Source: Kangiella sp. TOML190
Lineage (GTDB): Bacteria; Pseudomonadota; Gammaproteobacteria; Enterobacterales; Kangiellaceae
DNA length: 64,000 nt
Assembly: GCF_023706045.1 (NCBI RefSeq)
Contig: NZ_BQYL01000001.1
Span: 1,674,001-1,738,000, forward strand
Reading direction: 5' to 3'
Under the pieces are notes generated by a model that was not told the origin of the DNA, did not search any database, and saw nothing but the letters and a program-made list of their open reading frames with translations. This document shows, in pieces, positions 16,628 through 27,103 of the stretch. The number at the start of each line of letters is the position of its first letter. Positions within the stretch are counted from its first letter, which is position 1. The position numbers were made by a program, and so were the translations under genes.

Positions 16628-17344
16628 ATGCCTGAACTTGCCTATCAACGAATTCTTTTAAAACTTAGCGGTGAAGCGCTGCAGGGCGAGCAGTCGTTTG
16701 GTATCGATCCGGCTATTTTGCAGCAGATGGCGGATGAGATTAAAGAAATCACGGCGATGGGCGTTGAAGTGGGGGTGGTGATTGGTGGCGGTAATATCTA
16801 TCGTGGTCAGGCGTTATCTGAGGCGGGCATGAACCGCGTTACAGGCGATCATATGGGGATGTTGGCTACTGTGATGAATTCTTTGGCTTTGCAAGATTCA
16901 TTAGAGCGCAACAAGGTTCCGGCTAAAGTATTATCAGCTATGCCGATTGATGGGGTTTGTGAAGGCTTTTCTCGTCGCGGCGCTATTAATGCCCTAGAGA
17001 AGGGTAAAGTCGTGATTTTTTGTGCGGGAACCGGTAATCCATTCTTTACTACTGATACTGCGGCTTGTTTACGCGGTATTGAGATTGAAGCGGATTTAAT
17101 CTTAAAAGCAACCAAGGTCGATGGGGTTTATAACGCCGATCCGGCCAAAGATCCTAATGCGGTCAAATATGACCAATTAAGCTACAAAGAAGCCTTAGAT
17201 AAAGAGTTGGCAGTTATGGATTTAACCGCGTTCCACTTGGCGCGTGACCATAATAAATACCTGCGTGTCTTTAATATGACCAAAAAAGGTGCTTTGCAGA
17301 ATGTGATTGCAGGGCAGGCTGAAGGGACTTTGGTGCATCCTTAA
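16628..17344 (+). CDS. pyrH: UMP kinase
   Basis: The 238-residue protein matches bacterial UMP kinases of the amino-acid-kinase fold. It has [13 protein letters not shown] at the N-terminus, [12 protein letters not shown] around residues 49-60, [14 protein letters not shown] near 140 and [13 protein letters not shown] near 160. It makes UDP from UMP and ATP for RNA, cell-wall and LPS precursors. The ATG has AAGGAG upstream (5-6 bases). Its own promoter lies in the gap after the AAA/TOPRIM insert, which keeps pyrH expressed despite the tsf terminator. Confidence 0.98.
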   Translation: MPELAYQRILLKLSGEALQGEQSFGIDPAILQQMADEIKEITAMGVEVGVVIGGGNIYRGQALSEAGMNRVTGDHMGMLATVMNSLALQDSLERNKVPAKVLSAMPIDGVCEGFSRRGAINALEKGKVVIFCAGTGNPFFTTDTAACLRGIEIEADLILKATKVDGVYNADPAKDPNAVKYDQLSYKEALDKELAVMDLTAFHLARDHNKYLRVFNMTKKGALQNVIAGQAEGTLVHP

Positions 17345-17356
17345 ACTATTTATCAG

Positions 17357-17435
17357 CGTCATTCCCGCGCAGGCGGGAATCATGTTGAAAATTAAGTGGT
17401 TAAGCTTATTGATTCCCACTTTCGTGGGAATGACG
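17357..17435. repeat. Paired palindromic (REP/BIME-like) repeat between pyrH and frr
   Basis: Two hairpins face each other: ATTCCCGC-GCAG-GCGGGAAT (17361-17380) and ATTCCCAC-TTTC-GTGGGAAT (17412-17431). The outer ends CGTCATTCCC (17357-17366) and GGGAATGACG (17426-17435) are also inverted repeats, so the whole can fold as one structure or two. This looks like a small dispersed palindromic element. It fills most of the 219-base gap; the rest is AT-rich with AGGAG just before frr. Confidence 0.75.
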
Positions 17436-17563
17436 ATATCAGTAATAAATCATTATTTTACTTAGAATTTAGTCCATTTTAGGGCATAATATGCGCCTTG
17501 CGCTGGCAAGCTAGATTTAACTGGCTGGTGCGAATTGAATTAGAACGATTTTAGGAGTTTGCA

Positions 17564-18121
17564 GTGATCAACGATATTCATCAAGATGCCGAACAACGTA
17601 TGGATAAGTCTCTTGAGGCTTTGAAAAGCGCATTAACCAAGGTTCGTACTGGCCGCGCGCACCCAAGCTTACTTGAGCATATTATGGTGCCTTATTATGG
17701 CGCTGATACTCCTATTTCTCAGGTAGCGAGCATTTCGGTTCAAGAAGGCCGTACTTTGGTGCTGCAAATTTTCGACAAGGGTGCAATTGAAGCGACTGAA
17801 AAGGCCATTTTAAAGTCGGATTTAGGCTTAACGCCAAACGTTGCCGGCCAGGTCATTCGGATTACTTTGCCACCGCTAAACGAAGAGCGTCGTCGTGAGT
17901 TGACCAAGGTTGTTGGTGGCGAAGGCGAAAATACCAAGGTTGCGATCCGTAATATTCGTCGCGACGCTAATTCGACTTTAAAAGATTTGGAAAAAGAGAA
18001 AGAAATTTCCGAAGACGAGTTGCGCGCTGCTGAATCGAATATTCAATCGCTAACTGACGATATGATCAAGGCCGTTGATAATATGGTTGCGGATAAAGAA
18101 GCAGAATTAATGGAAATCTAA
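17564..18121 (+). CDS. frr: Ribosome recycling factor
   Basis: The 185-residue protein has the exact family length and pattern: [18 protein letters not shown] near residue 25, [14 protein letters not shown] near 104, and the three-helix bundle end. RRF with EF-G splits post-termination ribosomes. The start is GTG with AGGAG 6 bases upstream; no ATG fits. A palindromic repeat lies between it and pyrH. Confidence 0.98.
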   Translation: MINDIHQDAEQRMDKSLEALKSALTKVRTGRAHPSLLEHIMVPYYGADTPISQVASISVQEGRTLVLQIFDKGAIEATEKAILKSDLGLTPNVAGQVIRITLPPLNEERRRELTKVVGGEGENTKVAIRNIRRDANSTLKDLEKEKEISEDELRAAESNIQSLTDDMIKAVDNMVADKEAELMEI

Positions 18122-18139
18122 TTTAAGAGGGCTTTCTTT

Positions 18140-18226
18140 GCTGATACTGCGTTAAAGCTTTTGTTCAGGTGCTCATTTGCCTATGCAAACTCCGCGCCTT
18201 CACTAAAAGCTTTGCCTTGTCTCAGC
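18140..18226. repeat. Long nested inverted repeat between frr and uppS
   Basis: Concentric inverted segments are present: GCTGA/TCAGC (18140-18144, 18222-18226), AAAGCTTTT/AAAAGCTTT (18154-18162, 18205-18213), AGGTGC/GCGCCT with one G-T pair (18167-18172, 18194-18199) and TTTGC-CTAT-GCAAA (18176-18189). Together they form an 87-base stem-loop. It has the look of a MITE-like or structured-RNA element. Nothing coding overlaps it. Confidence 0.55.
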
Positions 18227-18258
18227 TTTGCTATCCCACTTAAATGGTTGCCTAAATG

Positions 18259-18280
18259 GCCGCGGAGAATCGCGGCTTTA
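18259..18280 (+). terminator. Short GC-rich hairpin before uppS
   Basis: GCCGCG (18259-18264) pairs with CGCGGC (18271-18276) around a 6-base loop, followed by TTTATTG. It is a weak terminator or attenuator between frr and uppS. Confidence 0.4.
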
Positions 18281-18311
18281 TTGTATTTATAAGTTATTGA
18301 TTTAATTGAAG

Positions 18312-19031
18312 ATGAGTGATACTAAGCCTTACATTCCAGAGAGTTTGCAACATATTGCTATCATTATGGATGGTAATGGTCGCTGGGCGCAGAAGCGTGG
18401 TAAAAAGCGCGTGATGGGGCATAAGGCGGGGATGGAGCGAGCTCGTGAAATGGCGGAATATTGTGGCGAGCAGGGCATAAAGGTTTTAACCTTGTTTGTT
18501 TTTTCCAGCGAGAATTGGAAGCGTCCTCCAGAAGAAGTCAGTTTTTTGATGGACTTGTTTGCTACTAGCTTAAAAAACGAATCGAAAAAACTGCATAAGA
18601 ATAATGTAAAATTGATCGTTATTGGTGATAAGTCGGGTTTCGATAAGCGCTTGCAAAAGGCGATTGATAAGGCCGAAGACTTAACCAAAGATAACGATGG
18701 TTTATTACTGCAAATTGCCGCCAATTACGGAGGTCGTTGGGATATCGCACAAGCGGCGACACAATTAGCCCAAGCGGGCATCACCGAAATCAGCGAAGAG
18801 ATGCTTTCGGACAAAATGGTTACCGCTGGCATTAATGAGCCTGACTTGATGATTCGTACTGGCGGCGAGAAACGCATCAGTAACTTTTTAATCTGGCAAA
18901 CCGCCTATTCGGAGCTGTATTTTAGCGATGCACTTTGGCCTGATTTTGATAGTCTTGAGTTGCAAACGGCGATTGATGATTTTGCTAAACGGCAAAGACG
19001 GTTTGGCCAAACGGGCGAACAAATAAGCTAA
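18312..19031 (+). CDS. uppS: Undecaprenyl diphosphate synthase (cis-prenyltransferase)
   Basis: From the ATG at 18312 the protein has 239 residues; a TTG at 18306 would add two. The catalytic region IAIIMDGNGRWAQKRG (Asp in MDGNGRW) and GHKAGMERAREM bind FPP. SSENWKRP and RTGGEKRISNFLIWQTAYSELYF near the end bind IPP and Mg. It makes the C55 lipid carrier for peptidoglycan and O-antigen. No clear Shine-Dalgarno is seen, only GAAG right at the start. It begins the uppS-cdsA-dxr-rseP run. Confidence 0.97.
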   Translation: MSDTKPYIPESLQHIAIIMDGNGRWAQKRGKKRVMGHKAGMERAREMAEYCGEQGIKVLTLFVFSSENWKRPPEEVSFLMDLFATSLKNESKKLHKNNVKLIVIGDKSGFDKRLQKAIDKAEDLTKDNDGLLLQIAANYGGRWDIAQAATQLAQAGITEISEEMLSDKMVTAGINEPDLMIRTGGEKRISNFLIWQTAYSELYFSDALWPDFDSLELQTAIDDFAKRQRRFGQTGEQIS

Positions 19032-19048
19032 CACGACAGGAATTTTTA

Positions 19049-19948
19049 ATGTTAAAACAACGAGTTATTACCGCTTTATTGTTATTGCCTTTGGCAATCA
19101 TCCTGTTGTTCTATCCGTCGTTACCAACCTTTTCTTTAATTTTGACCCCAGTGTTTGGCATTTTAGCGTGGGAATGGTCAGGTTTATTGCAGACTAATAA
19201 AGCTGTAGTGAAATACGGCTTTGTCTTTGGCACTTTAGCCATTGTTAGCTTTTTCTTTTACCAATTACTAAACATGGGCTTTTTCGAGTCGCCTAACCAT
19301 CTGTTTATCAAAAAAGCGGGTTTGGGTTTAGTCGATGTCTATCCGTTTAAAGCATTGGCGGTTGCAGCCTTAGTTTGGGCTTTGGCCTTTGTCTTGGTGT
19401 TGATGTTTCCAAAAGGCACGAAACTGTGGACTCGCGGCGCGGCGCTGAGAATGCTCTTTGGCTGGGTGATGTTGGCTGCGGCTTGGTTGGCGGTGGTGAT
19501 GATCCGCTCTAGCCAAATCGAGACAGATTTTTATCATGGTGGTTTCTCATTATTGCTCATGTTCTTGATTATCTGGGGCGCGGATGTGGGTGCTTATTTT
19601 GCTGGTAAAACCTTAGGTAAGCATAAGTTATCGCCAGTGGTGAGCCCCAACAAAACTTGGGAAGGTTTTTTTGGCGGGATGCTAACGGCAGTGTTGGTGG
19701 CTTACGGCTTGGCAACTTATATGGGCATGCCCTTGCCGCTGAAATACTTTATCCCGTTTGTGCTATTACTGGTGATTGTGTCGGTCATTGGTGATTTGTT
19801 CGTCTCGATGCTTAAGCGTCAGGCTGGAGTTAAAGATACCAGCAATATTTTGCCAGGACACGGTGGCTTGCTTGATCGTTTGGATAGCACCTTATCGGTA
19901 GCACCATGTTTTGTGATTTTATTGCTATGGCTTAGAGGCGGTTTATAA
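19049..19948 (+). CDS. cdsA: Phosphatidate cytidylyltransferase
   Basis: The 299-residue integral membrane enzyme has about eight hydrophobic helices and the CDP-diglyceride synthetase signature near the C-terminus ([20 protein letters not shown], then LLDRLDS). It makes CDP-diacylglycerol from phosphatidic acid and CTP in the inner membrane, feeding all phospholipid synthesis. It starts 17 bases after uppS with AGGA upstream and ends 5 bases before dxr. Confidence 0.97.
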   Translation: MLKQRVITALLLLPLAIILLFYPSLPTFSLILTPVFGILAWEWSGLLQTNKAVVKYGFVFGTLAIVSFFFYQLLNMGFFESPNHLFIKKAGLGLVDVYPFKALAVAALVWALAFVLVLMFPKGTKLWTRGAALRMLFGWVMLAAAWLAVVMIRSSQIETDFYHGGFSLLLMFLIIWGADVGAYFAGKTLGKHKLSPVVSPNKTWEGFFGGMLTAVLVAYGLATYMGMPLPLKYFIPFVLLLVIVSVIGDLFVSMLKRQAGVKDTSNILPGHGGLLDRLDSTLSVAPCFVILLLWLRGGL

Positions 19949-19953
19949 GCGTT

Positions 19954-21144
19954 ATGGCAGTTCTTAAAGAGCAGATCACGGTTTTAGGCGCTACCGGCTC
20001 GATTGGCGTTAATACCCTTGATGTGTTAGCGCGTCACTCCGAAAAGTATCAGATCTTCGCGCTCACCGCTCATCAGAATTTGCAACGGTTAAAAGAACAA
20101 TGCCTTAAGTTCAAGCCACGCTATGCGGTGATAACCGATAGTCAGAAGGCTGAGTTGTTAGCTGAAGTTTTAGCCAGTCATCAGCTAGAAACGCAAGTTT
20201 TATCCTCAGCTGAGGATTTAGCTATGGTTGCTAGTCATGCGCAAGTGGATACGGTGATGGCGGCTATCGTTGGTGCGGCAGGTTTGTTGCCAACGCTAGC
20301 GGCGGTTAAGGCCGGTAAAAAAGTCTTGCTAGCCAATAAAGAAGCCTTGGTGATGTCAGGTGCTATTTTTATGCAGGCGGTTAAAGCGTCAGGCGCGACC
20401 TTGTTGCCGATTGATAGCGAACACAATGCGATTTTCCAGTGTTTGCCAGAGCATTTTGTTACGCGCGGAATCCAGTCCTGTGGAATTGAGAATATTGTTT
20501 TGACTGGCTCTGGTGGGCCGTTTTTAGAAAAGCCACTGGAAGAGTTTGCGGCGATCACGCCGGATGAAGCCTGTGCTCACCCCAATTGGGATATGGGGCG
20601 CAAAATTTCGGTGGACTCTGCGACTATGATGAATAAGGGCTTGGAGTTGATCGAAGCCTGTTGGTTGTTTGACGTCGAGCCTGCTGATATTGAGGTGGTT
20701 CTACACCCACAAAGCATTATCCATTCGATGGTACGTTATCAAGATGGCTCGGTTTTGGCGCAAATGGGCAATCCCGATATGCGCACGCCTATAGCCCATG
20801 CGCTGGCCTTTCCTGAGCGGATCGAGGCGGGGGTGGCGCCGTTAGATTTTATGCAAATTTCTCAGCTGAGCTTCGATAGACCTTGTTTTGAGCGCTATCC
20901 ATGTCTGCAGCTGGCAAGTCAGGCGATGATTCAAGGCGGCAATATGCCGGCGACCTTAAATGCGGCCAACGAAGTGGCGGTGGAGGCTTTTTTAAATGAG
21001 CAGATAGCTTTTACTCAGATTTCGCAGGTGATTCAGCAAGTGTTAAGCCAAACCGACTATGCTGAAGTGGCGGATTTACAGGCTGTATTAGTGGCAGATG
21101 CTGCTGCGCGGCAAATGGCACAACAGGTTATAAGCAACAAATAA
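19954..21144 (+). CDS. dxr: 1-deoxy-D-xylulose 5-phosphate reductoisomerase
   Basis: The 396-residue enzyme has the NADPH-binding loop [15 protein letters not shown] at the N-terminus, KEALVMSG near residue 130, the metal/substrate motif [14 protein letters not shown] near 152-165, SGGPF, and [21 protein letters not shown] near 210-230. It performs the first committed step of the MEP isoprenoid pathway and so supplies the precursors UppS uses, two genes upstream. The start ATG is 5 bases after cdsA. Confidence 0.98.
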   Translation: MAVLKEQITVLGATGSIGVNTLDVLARHSEKYQIFALTAHQNLQRLKEQCLKFKPRYAVITDSQKAELLAEVLASHQLETQVLSSAEDLAMVASHAQVDTVMAAIVGAAGLLPTLAAVKAGKKVLLANKEALVMSGAIFMQAVKASGATLLPIDSEHNAIFQCLPEHFVTRGIQSCGIENIVLTGSGGPFLEKPLEEFAAITPDEACAHPNWDMGRKISVDSATMMNKGLELIEACWLFDVEPADIEVVLHPQSIIHSMVRYQDGSVLAQMGNPDMRTPIAHALAFPERIEAGVAPLDFMQISQLSFDRPCFERYPCLQLASQAMIQGGNMPATLNAANEVAVEAFLNEQIAFTQISQVIQQVLSQTDYAEVADLQAVLVADAAARQMAQQVISNK

Positions 21145-21203
21145 ATTGTTAGCGTGAATTTTTAGCATAAACTGTTAAGTAATAACTTTTAAGAGATCAG
21201 GCA

Positions 21204-22535
21204 TTGAGTTTTTTCTATAGCATTTTCGGTTTACTGATTTTATTGGGCATTCTGGTGACCTTCCATGAGTGGGGGCATTATTGGGTGGCAAAAAAACTGG
21301 GAGTAAAAGCCGCCCGCTTTTCAGTGGGTTTTGGTAAGCCTTTTTGGAGTAAATACAACAAAGAAGGTGTCGAGTTTGCGGTGGCACCGATCCCCTTGGG
21401 CGGCTATGTAAAGTTTGTCGATGAGCAAGAGGGGAATGTTTCTGAGCAAGATTTGCCTTTTGCTTTTAATCGAGCGCCAGTATGGAAGCGGATATTAATT
21501 GTTCTAGCAGGCCCTGCGGCGAATTTCTTATTGGCGATTTTATTATACGCTGGCGTATACATGATGGGGATTGCGGTTAGCAAGCCGTTTGTATCCGAAG
21601 TGGCGCCTAATACTCTAGCCGCTCAAGCGCAATTCCCTAAAAACAGCGAAATTCTTGCGGTTAACGGCGTTGCGGTCAAACAGCTCGAAGATGTGGTGTT
21701 TGCGTTGGTGGACGAAATTGGCAATGACGAGCCAGTGGCGATCGAGATAAAGCCAGTCAATCAGCCTCGCCAAACAGTGTATTTGGATGTAAAAAACTGG
21801 AAAGAGCCAGCTCAGGGTACGGTATTTGATAGTTTGGGCTTGAGCTTTGGTGCTTATAAGGTGGCGCCAGTGATTGGCTATGTTCAGCCAGACTCTGCGG
21901 CAGACAAAGCCGGTTTACAAGCCGAGGATAGAATTTTAAGCATCGATGGCAAGCCGATTGCTTGGTGGTCAGAAATTTCGGAGTCATTACTTGATAATTA
22001 TGATAAAGCGGTTGCTATCGAGATTGAGCGGGACGGTTCGACTCAAACGCTAATGACTCGGCCAGCTTTGAGCGTTCGCGGCGATCAAAAGTATGGTGTG
22101 CTGGGGGTGTCTGTTAAAGATATGCCTTTTAATACCATTCAATATGGCTTTTTTGAGTCCTTGCAAAAAGGTACAGAGCAGACCTGGCTGATGATGGAGC
22201 GAATTGTCAGTTTCTTAGGTAAATTGTTCACGGGCAAGTTATCGATTAAGAACCTTGGTGGTCCGGTAGGAATCGCCCAAGGCGCGGGGCAAATGGTACA
22301 AGCAGGAATGGTTGCATTCTTGCTTTATCTCGCTATGATAAGCGTCAATTTGGGATTCGTGAATTTATTACCGATCCCGATGCTTGATGGCGGTCATTTA
22401 ATGTACTATTTGGCCGAATTAGTCCGGGGAAAACCAGTTTCAGAAAAAATAATGGAACTTGGCATGCGGATCGGCATCATATTATTGCTGACAATCATGG
22501 CGATTGCGCTATATAACGACATCAACCGAATATAA
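21204..22535 (+). CDS. rseP: Site-2 zinc protease RseP
   Basis: The 443-residue intramembrane protease has the zinc motif HEWGH at residues 21-25 in the first helix, two central PDZ domains (residues about 115-290), and the second metal-site motif PIPMLDGGH around 395. It cleaves the anti-sigma factor RseA after DegS and so releases sigma-E in response to outer-membrane stress; its neighbour bamA is a classic member of the same physiology. The start is TTG (MSFFYSIFGLLILLG), with CAGG nearby and no better ATG. Length matches the family. Confidence 0.97.
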   Translation: MSFFYSIFGLLILLGILVTFHEWGHYWVAKKLGVKAARFSVGFGKPFWSKYNKEGVEFAVAPIPLGGYVKFVDEQEGNVSEQDLPFAFNRAPVWKRILIVLAGPAANFLLAILLYAGVYMMGIAVSKPFVSEVAPNTLAAQAQFPKNSEILAVNGVAVKQLEDVVFALVDEIGNDEPVAIEIKPVNQPRQTVYLDVKNWKEPAQGTVFDSLGLSFGAYKVAPVIGYVQPDSAADKAGLQAEDRILSIDGKPIAWWSEISESLLDNYDKAVAIEIERDGSTQTLMTRPALSVRGDQKYGVLGVSVKDMPFNTIQYGFFESLQKGTEQTWLMMERIVSFLGKLFTGKLSIKNLGGPVGIAQGAGQMVQAGMVAFLLYLAMISVNLGFVNLLPIPMLDGGHLMYYLAELVRGKPVSEKIMELGMRIGIILLLTIMAIALYNDINRI

Positions 22536-22554
22536 TGTATAGAGACACCCATTA

Positions 22555-25032
22555 ATGCGCTTTATAACAAAAACACTAACAGCTTTAACCCTATCCTTGG
22601 CCTTTGCAAAATCGTATGCAATCGAGCCATTTGTGATTGAAGATATTCAAGTTGAAGGCTTGCAAAGAGTCGAGCTGGGTACTTTTTTTACTGCTTTGCC
22701 AATTCGTGTTGGCGAAACCATTGACGATGCCCGTGTTCCTAACATCATCCGCTCGCTCTATAAAACCGGCAACTTTGACTTTGTAAAGCTCGAAAAAGTA
22801 GGCAATACGCTTAAGGTCTCAGTGGCAGAAAGGCCAACTATTGCTAACATTATTTTGAGAGGAAATAAAATTCTTAAAACGGATCAATTGTTAGATGGTC
22901 TTAAAAATTCGGGTATCGCAAAAGGCGAAGTTCTTAATAGTTTTGTTCTTGATAAAATGGAGCAGGCAATAACAGGACAGTATTTTTCCAATGGCCATTA
23001 CCACCTAAACATTGAGAAGAAAACTAGAGAGTTATCTCGTAATAGAGTTCAGTTGATAATTGAAATTAAAGAAGGTAATACCGCGCTGGTTAAATCTATT
23101 AGTATTGTCGGGAATAAGATTTTCAGTGATCAAGAGCTTTTAGAGCAAATGGAATCCACCACGGGCGGTGCTTTTTCTTTTATAACTTCTGATAATAAGT
23201 ATTCAAGTGAAGTCTTAGATAAGGATATTGAAACTATCGAGTCATATTATCGGGATAGAGGTTACGTTAAGTTTAAAGTAGATAAGACGCTTGTATCCTT
23301 GTCAGATAATAAAGAAGAGGTTTACATTACACTAAATGTTAGTGAGGGCGAGGTATTTAGGGTTAATAAAGTTAACTTTATCGGTGAGCTTATTTATGAT
23401 CTAGAGCTGTATGAAAGAATATTTCCGCTCAAAAAAGACGATATTTTTTCGCAAGCATTGGTTACCTTCAATGAAGAGCAGATAAAGAATCTATTAGGGC
23501 TTGAAGGATTTACTTTCGCCGAAGTAAATACGGCTCCAGAAATCTTAGAAGATACCAACGAAGTTAATATCAATGTGCTAGTGCGTCCGGGCGAGCGCTA
23601 CTATGCTAAAAGCATTACTTTTGATGGAAATGTTAGCACTGATGATGCAGTGTTTAGGCGCGAAGCTAGAATGCAAGAAGGGACGCCTCTGTCCTCTTCA
23701 TTAGTTGAGAGATCCAAGCAGAGAATCCAAAGACTACCTTTTGTTGAAGAAGTTAATGTCGATGTGAAAAAGTCTGAAAATCCTGGCGAAGCTGATGTGG
23801 CTTTTTCAATAGAGGAGCGTAACTCTTCCGAAGCAACTTTCAGTTTAGGCTACAATGATTTTTATGGGTTGCAGTTGCAGGCTGGTGTTACTAATAGAAA
23901 CTTTTTAGGTTCTGGTAAAACGCTTGGAGTCAATCTTAATACCAATAAAGCAATTGATAGCGTAAATGTAAACTATTCGGATCCCTATTTCTTCAATGAC
24001 ACTATTGGCTTTAACTCTAGTTTATCTTATCGGCAAACTGATTTTTCAAAGTTCAATACCATCGGTAAAAGTTTAGACACTCTAAGTCTTGGCTTTGGTG
24101 TTTATTATCCAATCAGTGAGATTTCGACGGTTAATTTTGGTGTTTCATTGCAGGATAGTACCTTGAAAGCTCCTGTCATCAATGGCGAGCAAGATCAGAG
24201 GATTATTGATTTTTATGATGAGCTTGGAGCCGATGCAAGGCTAGATGATTCGGTAGATTTTGATGTGATCAGCTTTTCTTTGGGCTGGCAAGCCAATACT
24301 CTAAACCGCTTTATTTTTCCAACCAATGGTTTTAGCCACAATGTAGGCCTTGAATACGCTAGCTCTTTAGGCGATGTTGAGTACTATAAGCTTCAATACG
24401 ATTTTAAGCATTATTTCCCAATAAGTGATAGCGACTGGATCGTTCTATTACGTGCTAACTTGGGCTATGGACAAGGTTTGGGCGATACCGACCGCCTTCC
24501 GTACTTTGTGAATTTTTACTCAGGCGGGGAAACTACCATCCGAGGTTTTGAGACTAACACTATCGGCCCCAAGAGTATCTTGAGGCGAATAGGAGCAATA
24601 CCTGTCACACCACCTATTCCTGGCCTCCCACCAGGCGGAGTTATTCTTCCTGAAGATCAAGATTTCATTTTTATCGAAGATAGGTTCTCAGTTGGTGGTA
24701 ATGCTAAAGCCTTTACATCCCTTGAACTAATTTTCCCAACCCCGTTTCTTGCGGACAACAAAAATGTTAGGACTAGCGCATTTATTGATGTGGGCAATGT
24801 TTGGGATACGGAGTTTGACCCTAATAGGTTTAATGGTTTAACTTTGTTAAACGATGATATAACTCAGGTGCCAGACTATAGTAAGGCATCTCGCTATCGA
24901 GGCTCATATGGGATATCGCTACAGTGGTGGTCGCCTTTTGCACCCTTAGCATTCAGTGTTTCGCGAACCTTCAAAACCCAAGAGTTTGATGATTCGAAAA
25001 CTTTTACCTTTACTATCGGTCAAACCTTTTGA
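22555..25032 (+). CDS. bamA: Outer membrane protein assembly factor BamA
   Basis: The 825-residue precursor has a signal peptide of 22 residues (ending KSYA), five POTRA domains (residues about 24-425, e.g. FVIEDIQVEGLQRVE and YAKSITFDGNVSTDD) and a C-terminal 16-strand barrel. The conserved loop-6 motif IRGF is near residue 663 and the chain ends in Phe (TIGQTF), the beta-signal. It folds outer-membrane proteins with BamB-E. Loop 6 carries a proline-rich insertion (PVTPPIPGLPPGG), longer than usual. It lies between rseP and skp as in most gammaproteobacteria. Confidence 0.97.
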   Translation: MRFITKTLTALTLSLAFAKSYAIEPFVIEDIQVEGLQRVELGTFFTALPIRVGETIDDARVPNIIRSLYKTGNFDFVKLEKVGNTLKVSVAERPTIANIILRGNKILKTDQLLDGLKNSGIAKGEVLNSFVLDKMEQAITGQYFSNGHYHLNIEKKTRELSRNRVQLIIEIKEGNTALVKSISIVGNKIFSDQELLEQMESTTGGAFSFITSDNKYSSEVLDKDIETIESYYRDRGYVKFKVDKTLVSLSDNKEEVYITLNVSEGEVFRVNKVNFIGELIYDLELYERIFPLKKDDIFSQALVTFNEEQIKNLLGLEGFTFAEVNTAPEILEDTNEVNINVLVRPGERYYAKSITFDGNVSTDDAVFRREARMQEGTPLSSSLVERSKQRIQRLPFVEEVNVDVKKSENPGEADVAFSIEERNSSEATFSLGYNDFYGLQLQAGVTNRNFLGSGKTLGVNLNTNKAIDSVNVNYSDPYFFNDTIGFNSSLSYRQTDFSKFNTIGKSLDTLSLGFGVYYPISEISTVNFGVSLQDSTLKAPVINGEQDQRIIDFYDELGADARLDDSVDFDVISFSLGWQANTLNRFIFPTNGFSHNVGLEYASSLGDVEYYKLQYDFKHYFPISDSDWIVLLRANLGYGQGLGDTDRLPYFVNFYSGGETTIRGFETNTIGPKSILRRIGAIPVTPPIPGLPPGGVILPEDQDFIFIEDRFSVGGNAKAFTSLELIFPTPFLADNKNVRTSAFIDVGNVWDTEFDPNRFNGLTLLNDDITQVPDYSKASRYRGSYGISLQWWSPFAPLAFSVSRTFKTQEFDDSKTFTFTIGQTF

Positions 25033-25060
25033 CGATTTTTTTATAACTTAGGAGTTTGTT

Positions 25061-25561
25061 TTGAATAAGTTTATTTTTGTTTTAGCCACAGTGTTAAGTG
25101 TTTTTTCTTTTTCGGCAATGGCTGAGACGCGTATTGCAACTGTCAATACGGGCTATATTTTAGCCAAAGCCCCGCAAAATGATGCGATTAAGCAGCGTTT
25201 GAAGTCTCAGTTTTCTGGACGTGAGAACGAGATTAAGCGTTTAGCTGAAAATATTAACAAAGATCGTGAGTCATTAGTCAAAAATGCCGCTACTATGTCA
25301 GAAACGCAAATGACTAATAGCCGTCGTGAATTGGAAAAGAAAATTTCTGATCTTCAGTTAAAAGAGCGTAACGCTAAAGATGATTTTCAACGCGCTACTC
25401 GCGAAGAGCAGCAAAAGCTTGGTGGTGAAATCAAAAAAGCGATTGATGCAGTAGCCGTTAAAGGTGGTTTTAACTTAATTGTTGACCGTCAAGCAGCGGT
25501 GTTCACCGACGTTTCTGTGCCTGATTTAACTGAGCAAGTTTTGGCTGAATTGAAGAAGTAA
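25061..25561 (+). CDS. skp: Periplasmic chaperone Skp/OmpH
   Basis: The 166-residue precursor has a signal peptide (residues 1-21, ending AMA), a short core strand (RIATVNTGYILAKAP) and a long coiled-coil region (residues 45-125) that forms the tentacles of the Skp trimer. It holds unfolded outer-membrane proteins in transit to BamA. The start is TTG with AGGAG 6 bases upstream. It sits between bamA and lpxD, the standard order. Confidence 0.95.
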   Translation: MNKFIFVLATVLSVFSFSAMAETRIATVNTGYILAKAPQNDAIKQRLKSQFSGRENEIKRLAENINKDRESLVKNAATMSETQMTNSRRELEKKISDLQLKERNAKDDFQRATREEQQKLGGEIKKAIDAVAVKGGFNLIVDRQAAVFTDVSVPDLTEQVLAELKK

Positions 25562-25578
25562 TATTCCTAGGAGTGCTT

Positions 25579-26634
25579 TTGACTAAAACACTTCAAGAAA
25601 TTGCATCTGCTATAGATGCAAAATTACTTGGCGAACCGCAGTGCGAAATCACTGCGGTTTTGCCGTTAAATAGATCCCATGAAAAAGCGATCAGTTTTGT
25701 TAATGACACCAAGTATTTAGATCAATTAACGGATATCAAACTAGGTGCTTTGATCGTTAACACTTCGATCCAAAAGAAGCTTCCTGCCAATTTTGAAATC
25801 CCTATCTTGCTGGTACAAGACACTTACCTAGCTTACGCCAAGGTAGCACAACTTTTTGACTCAACCCCCGTACCTAACCCAACAATTAGCGATAAAGCTG
25901 CTGTAGCTGCGAGTGCTACAATTGGCAAAAATGTTTATATTGGTGACTTCGTCTCTATAGGAGCGAATGTCAGTATTGGTGATAATAGTGTGATTGAAGC
26001 TGGTACTGTGATTGCACAAGACGCTAAAGTTGGTGTTAATTGCCGTATTTACTCCAATGCGAGTCTCTACCATTCGGTAGAAATAGGCGATAATTGCATT
26101 ATTCATGCCAATGCGGTGATCGGTTCCGATGGTTTTGGCTATGCTAATGAGCAGGGTGAATGGGTTAAAATTCCACAAGTCGGAACCGTGGTTATTGGCA
26201 ATAAGGTGGAGATTGGCGCCCACACCGCCATTGATCGCGGCGCTATGGATAATACTATTATTGAAGATGGGGTGATTTTAGATAACCACATCCACATTGC
26301 GCACAATGTACAAATTGGTAAAAACACTGCCATTGCTGGCTGTACCGCCGTTGCGGGTAGCGCTAAAATTGGTAGCTACTGCACCATAGCTGGCAGAGTC
26401 AGCATCATTGGCCACTTGGACGTTTGTGATAAAGTGCATATTACAGCTTGTACTTTTGTCAATAAATCCATTACAACACCTGGGGTTTATTCGTCGGCGA
26501 CTACTTTCCAACCGAATAAAGATTGGCAAAAGAGCGCGGTCCGATTTAGACAATTGGACGATATGTGGCGTAAACTAAAGTCTCTTGAGAAAGAGATCAG
26601 AAATTTGAAAGAAGAGAACAACAAAGATGAGTGA
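25579..26634 (+). CDS. lpxD: UDP-3-O-(3-hydroxyacyl)glucosamine N-acyltransferase
   Basis: A GTG at 25573 is in frame, but it lies inside the AGGAG (25569-25573). The TTG at 25579 has the right 5-base spacing, giving 351 residues starting [12 protein letters not shown]. The N-terminal uridine-binding domain is followed by a left-handed beta helix of hexapeptide repeats ([20 protein letters not shown]). The catalytic His lies in [11 protein letters not shown] near residue 240. A C-terminal helix trimerises. It performs the third step of lipid A synthesis. It overlaps fabZ by 8 bases. Confidence 0.96.
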   Translation: MTKTLQEIASAIDAKLLGEPQCEITAVLPLNRSHEKAISFVNDTKYLDQLTDIKLGALIVNTSIQKKLPANFEIPILLVQDTYLAYAKVAQLFDSTPVPNPTISDKAAVAASATIGKNVYIGDFVSIGANVSIGDNSVIEAGTVIAQDAKVGVNCRIYSNASLYHSVEIGDNCIIHANAVIGSDGFGYANEQGEWVKIPQVGTVVIGNKVEIGAHTAIDRGAMDNTIIEDGVILDNHIHIAHNVQIGKNTAIAGCTAVAGSAKIGSYCTIAGRVSIIGHLDVCDKVHITACTFVNKSITTPGVYSSATTFQPNKDWQKSAVRFRQLDDMWRKLKSLEKEIRNLKEENNKDE

Positions 26635-27088
26635 TGATGCGGTAATGAATTCGATGGATATTTACGAGGTGATGAAACACCTGCCTCACCGTTATCCGTT
26701 CTTATTAATCGACCGAGTGGTGGATTATACGCCTGGTGAATCCTTAACCGCGATTAAAAATGTTACGGTTAATGAGCCCTTTTTCCCTGGACACTTCCCA
26801 CACCGTCCTGTCTTCCCTGGGGTTTTAATGTTGGAAGCGTTAGCGCAAGCTACGGGAATTTTGTCCTTTAAAACTACTCAAGACTTGCCTAGCGAAGGCT
26901 CCCTGTATTATTTCGCTGGCATTGATAACGCTCGTTTTAAAAAACCGGTAGAGCCAGGCGATCAGTTAGTGATGACAGTTAAGTTGTTGAAACGCAGACG
27001 AAATTTATGGCGCTTTGAAGCTGAAGCAAGAGTTGACGGTAAGGTAGTTTGTGCTGCAGAATTGATGTGCGCTAAATCTGACGTTTAA
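26627..27088 (+). CDS. fabZ: 3-hydroxyacyl-ACP dehydratase FabZ
   Basis: The 153-residue hotdog-fold enzyme has the catalytic His in [14 protein letters not shown] and Glu in [10 protein letters not shown]. It dehydrates 3-hydroxyacyl-ACP in fatty acid elongation and competes with LpxA and LpxD for 3-hydroxyacyl-ACP, hence its place in the lpx operon. The ATG lies inside the end of lpxD (8-base overlap), so translation is coupled. Confidence 0.97.
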   Translation: MSDDAVMNSMDIYEVMKHLPHRYPFLLIDRVVDYTPGESLTAIKNVTVNEPFFPGHFPHRPVFPGVLMLEALAQATGILSFKTTQDLPSEGSLYYFAGIDNARFKKPVEPGDQLVMTVKLLKRRRNLWRFEAEARVDGKVVCAAELMCAKSDV

Positions 27089-27103
27089 TTGAGAACAAGT
27101 TAA

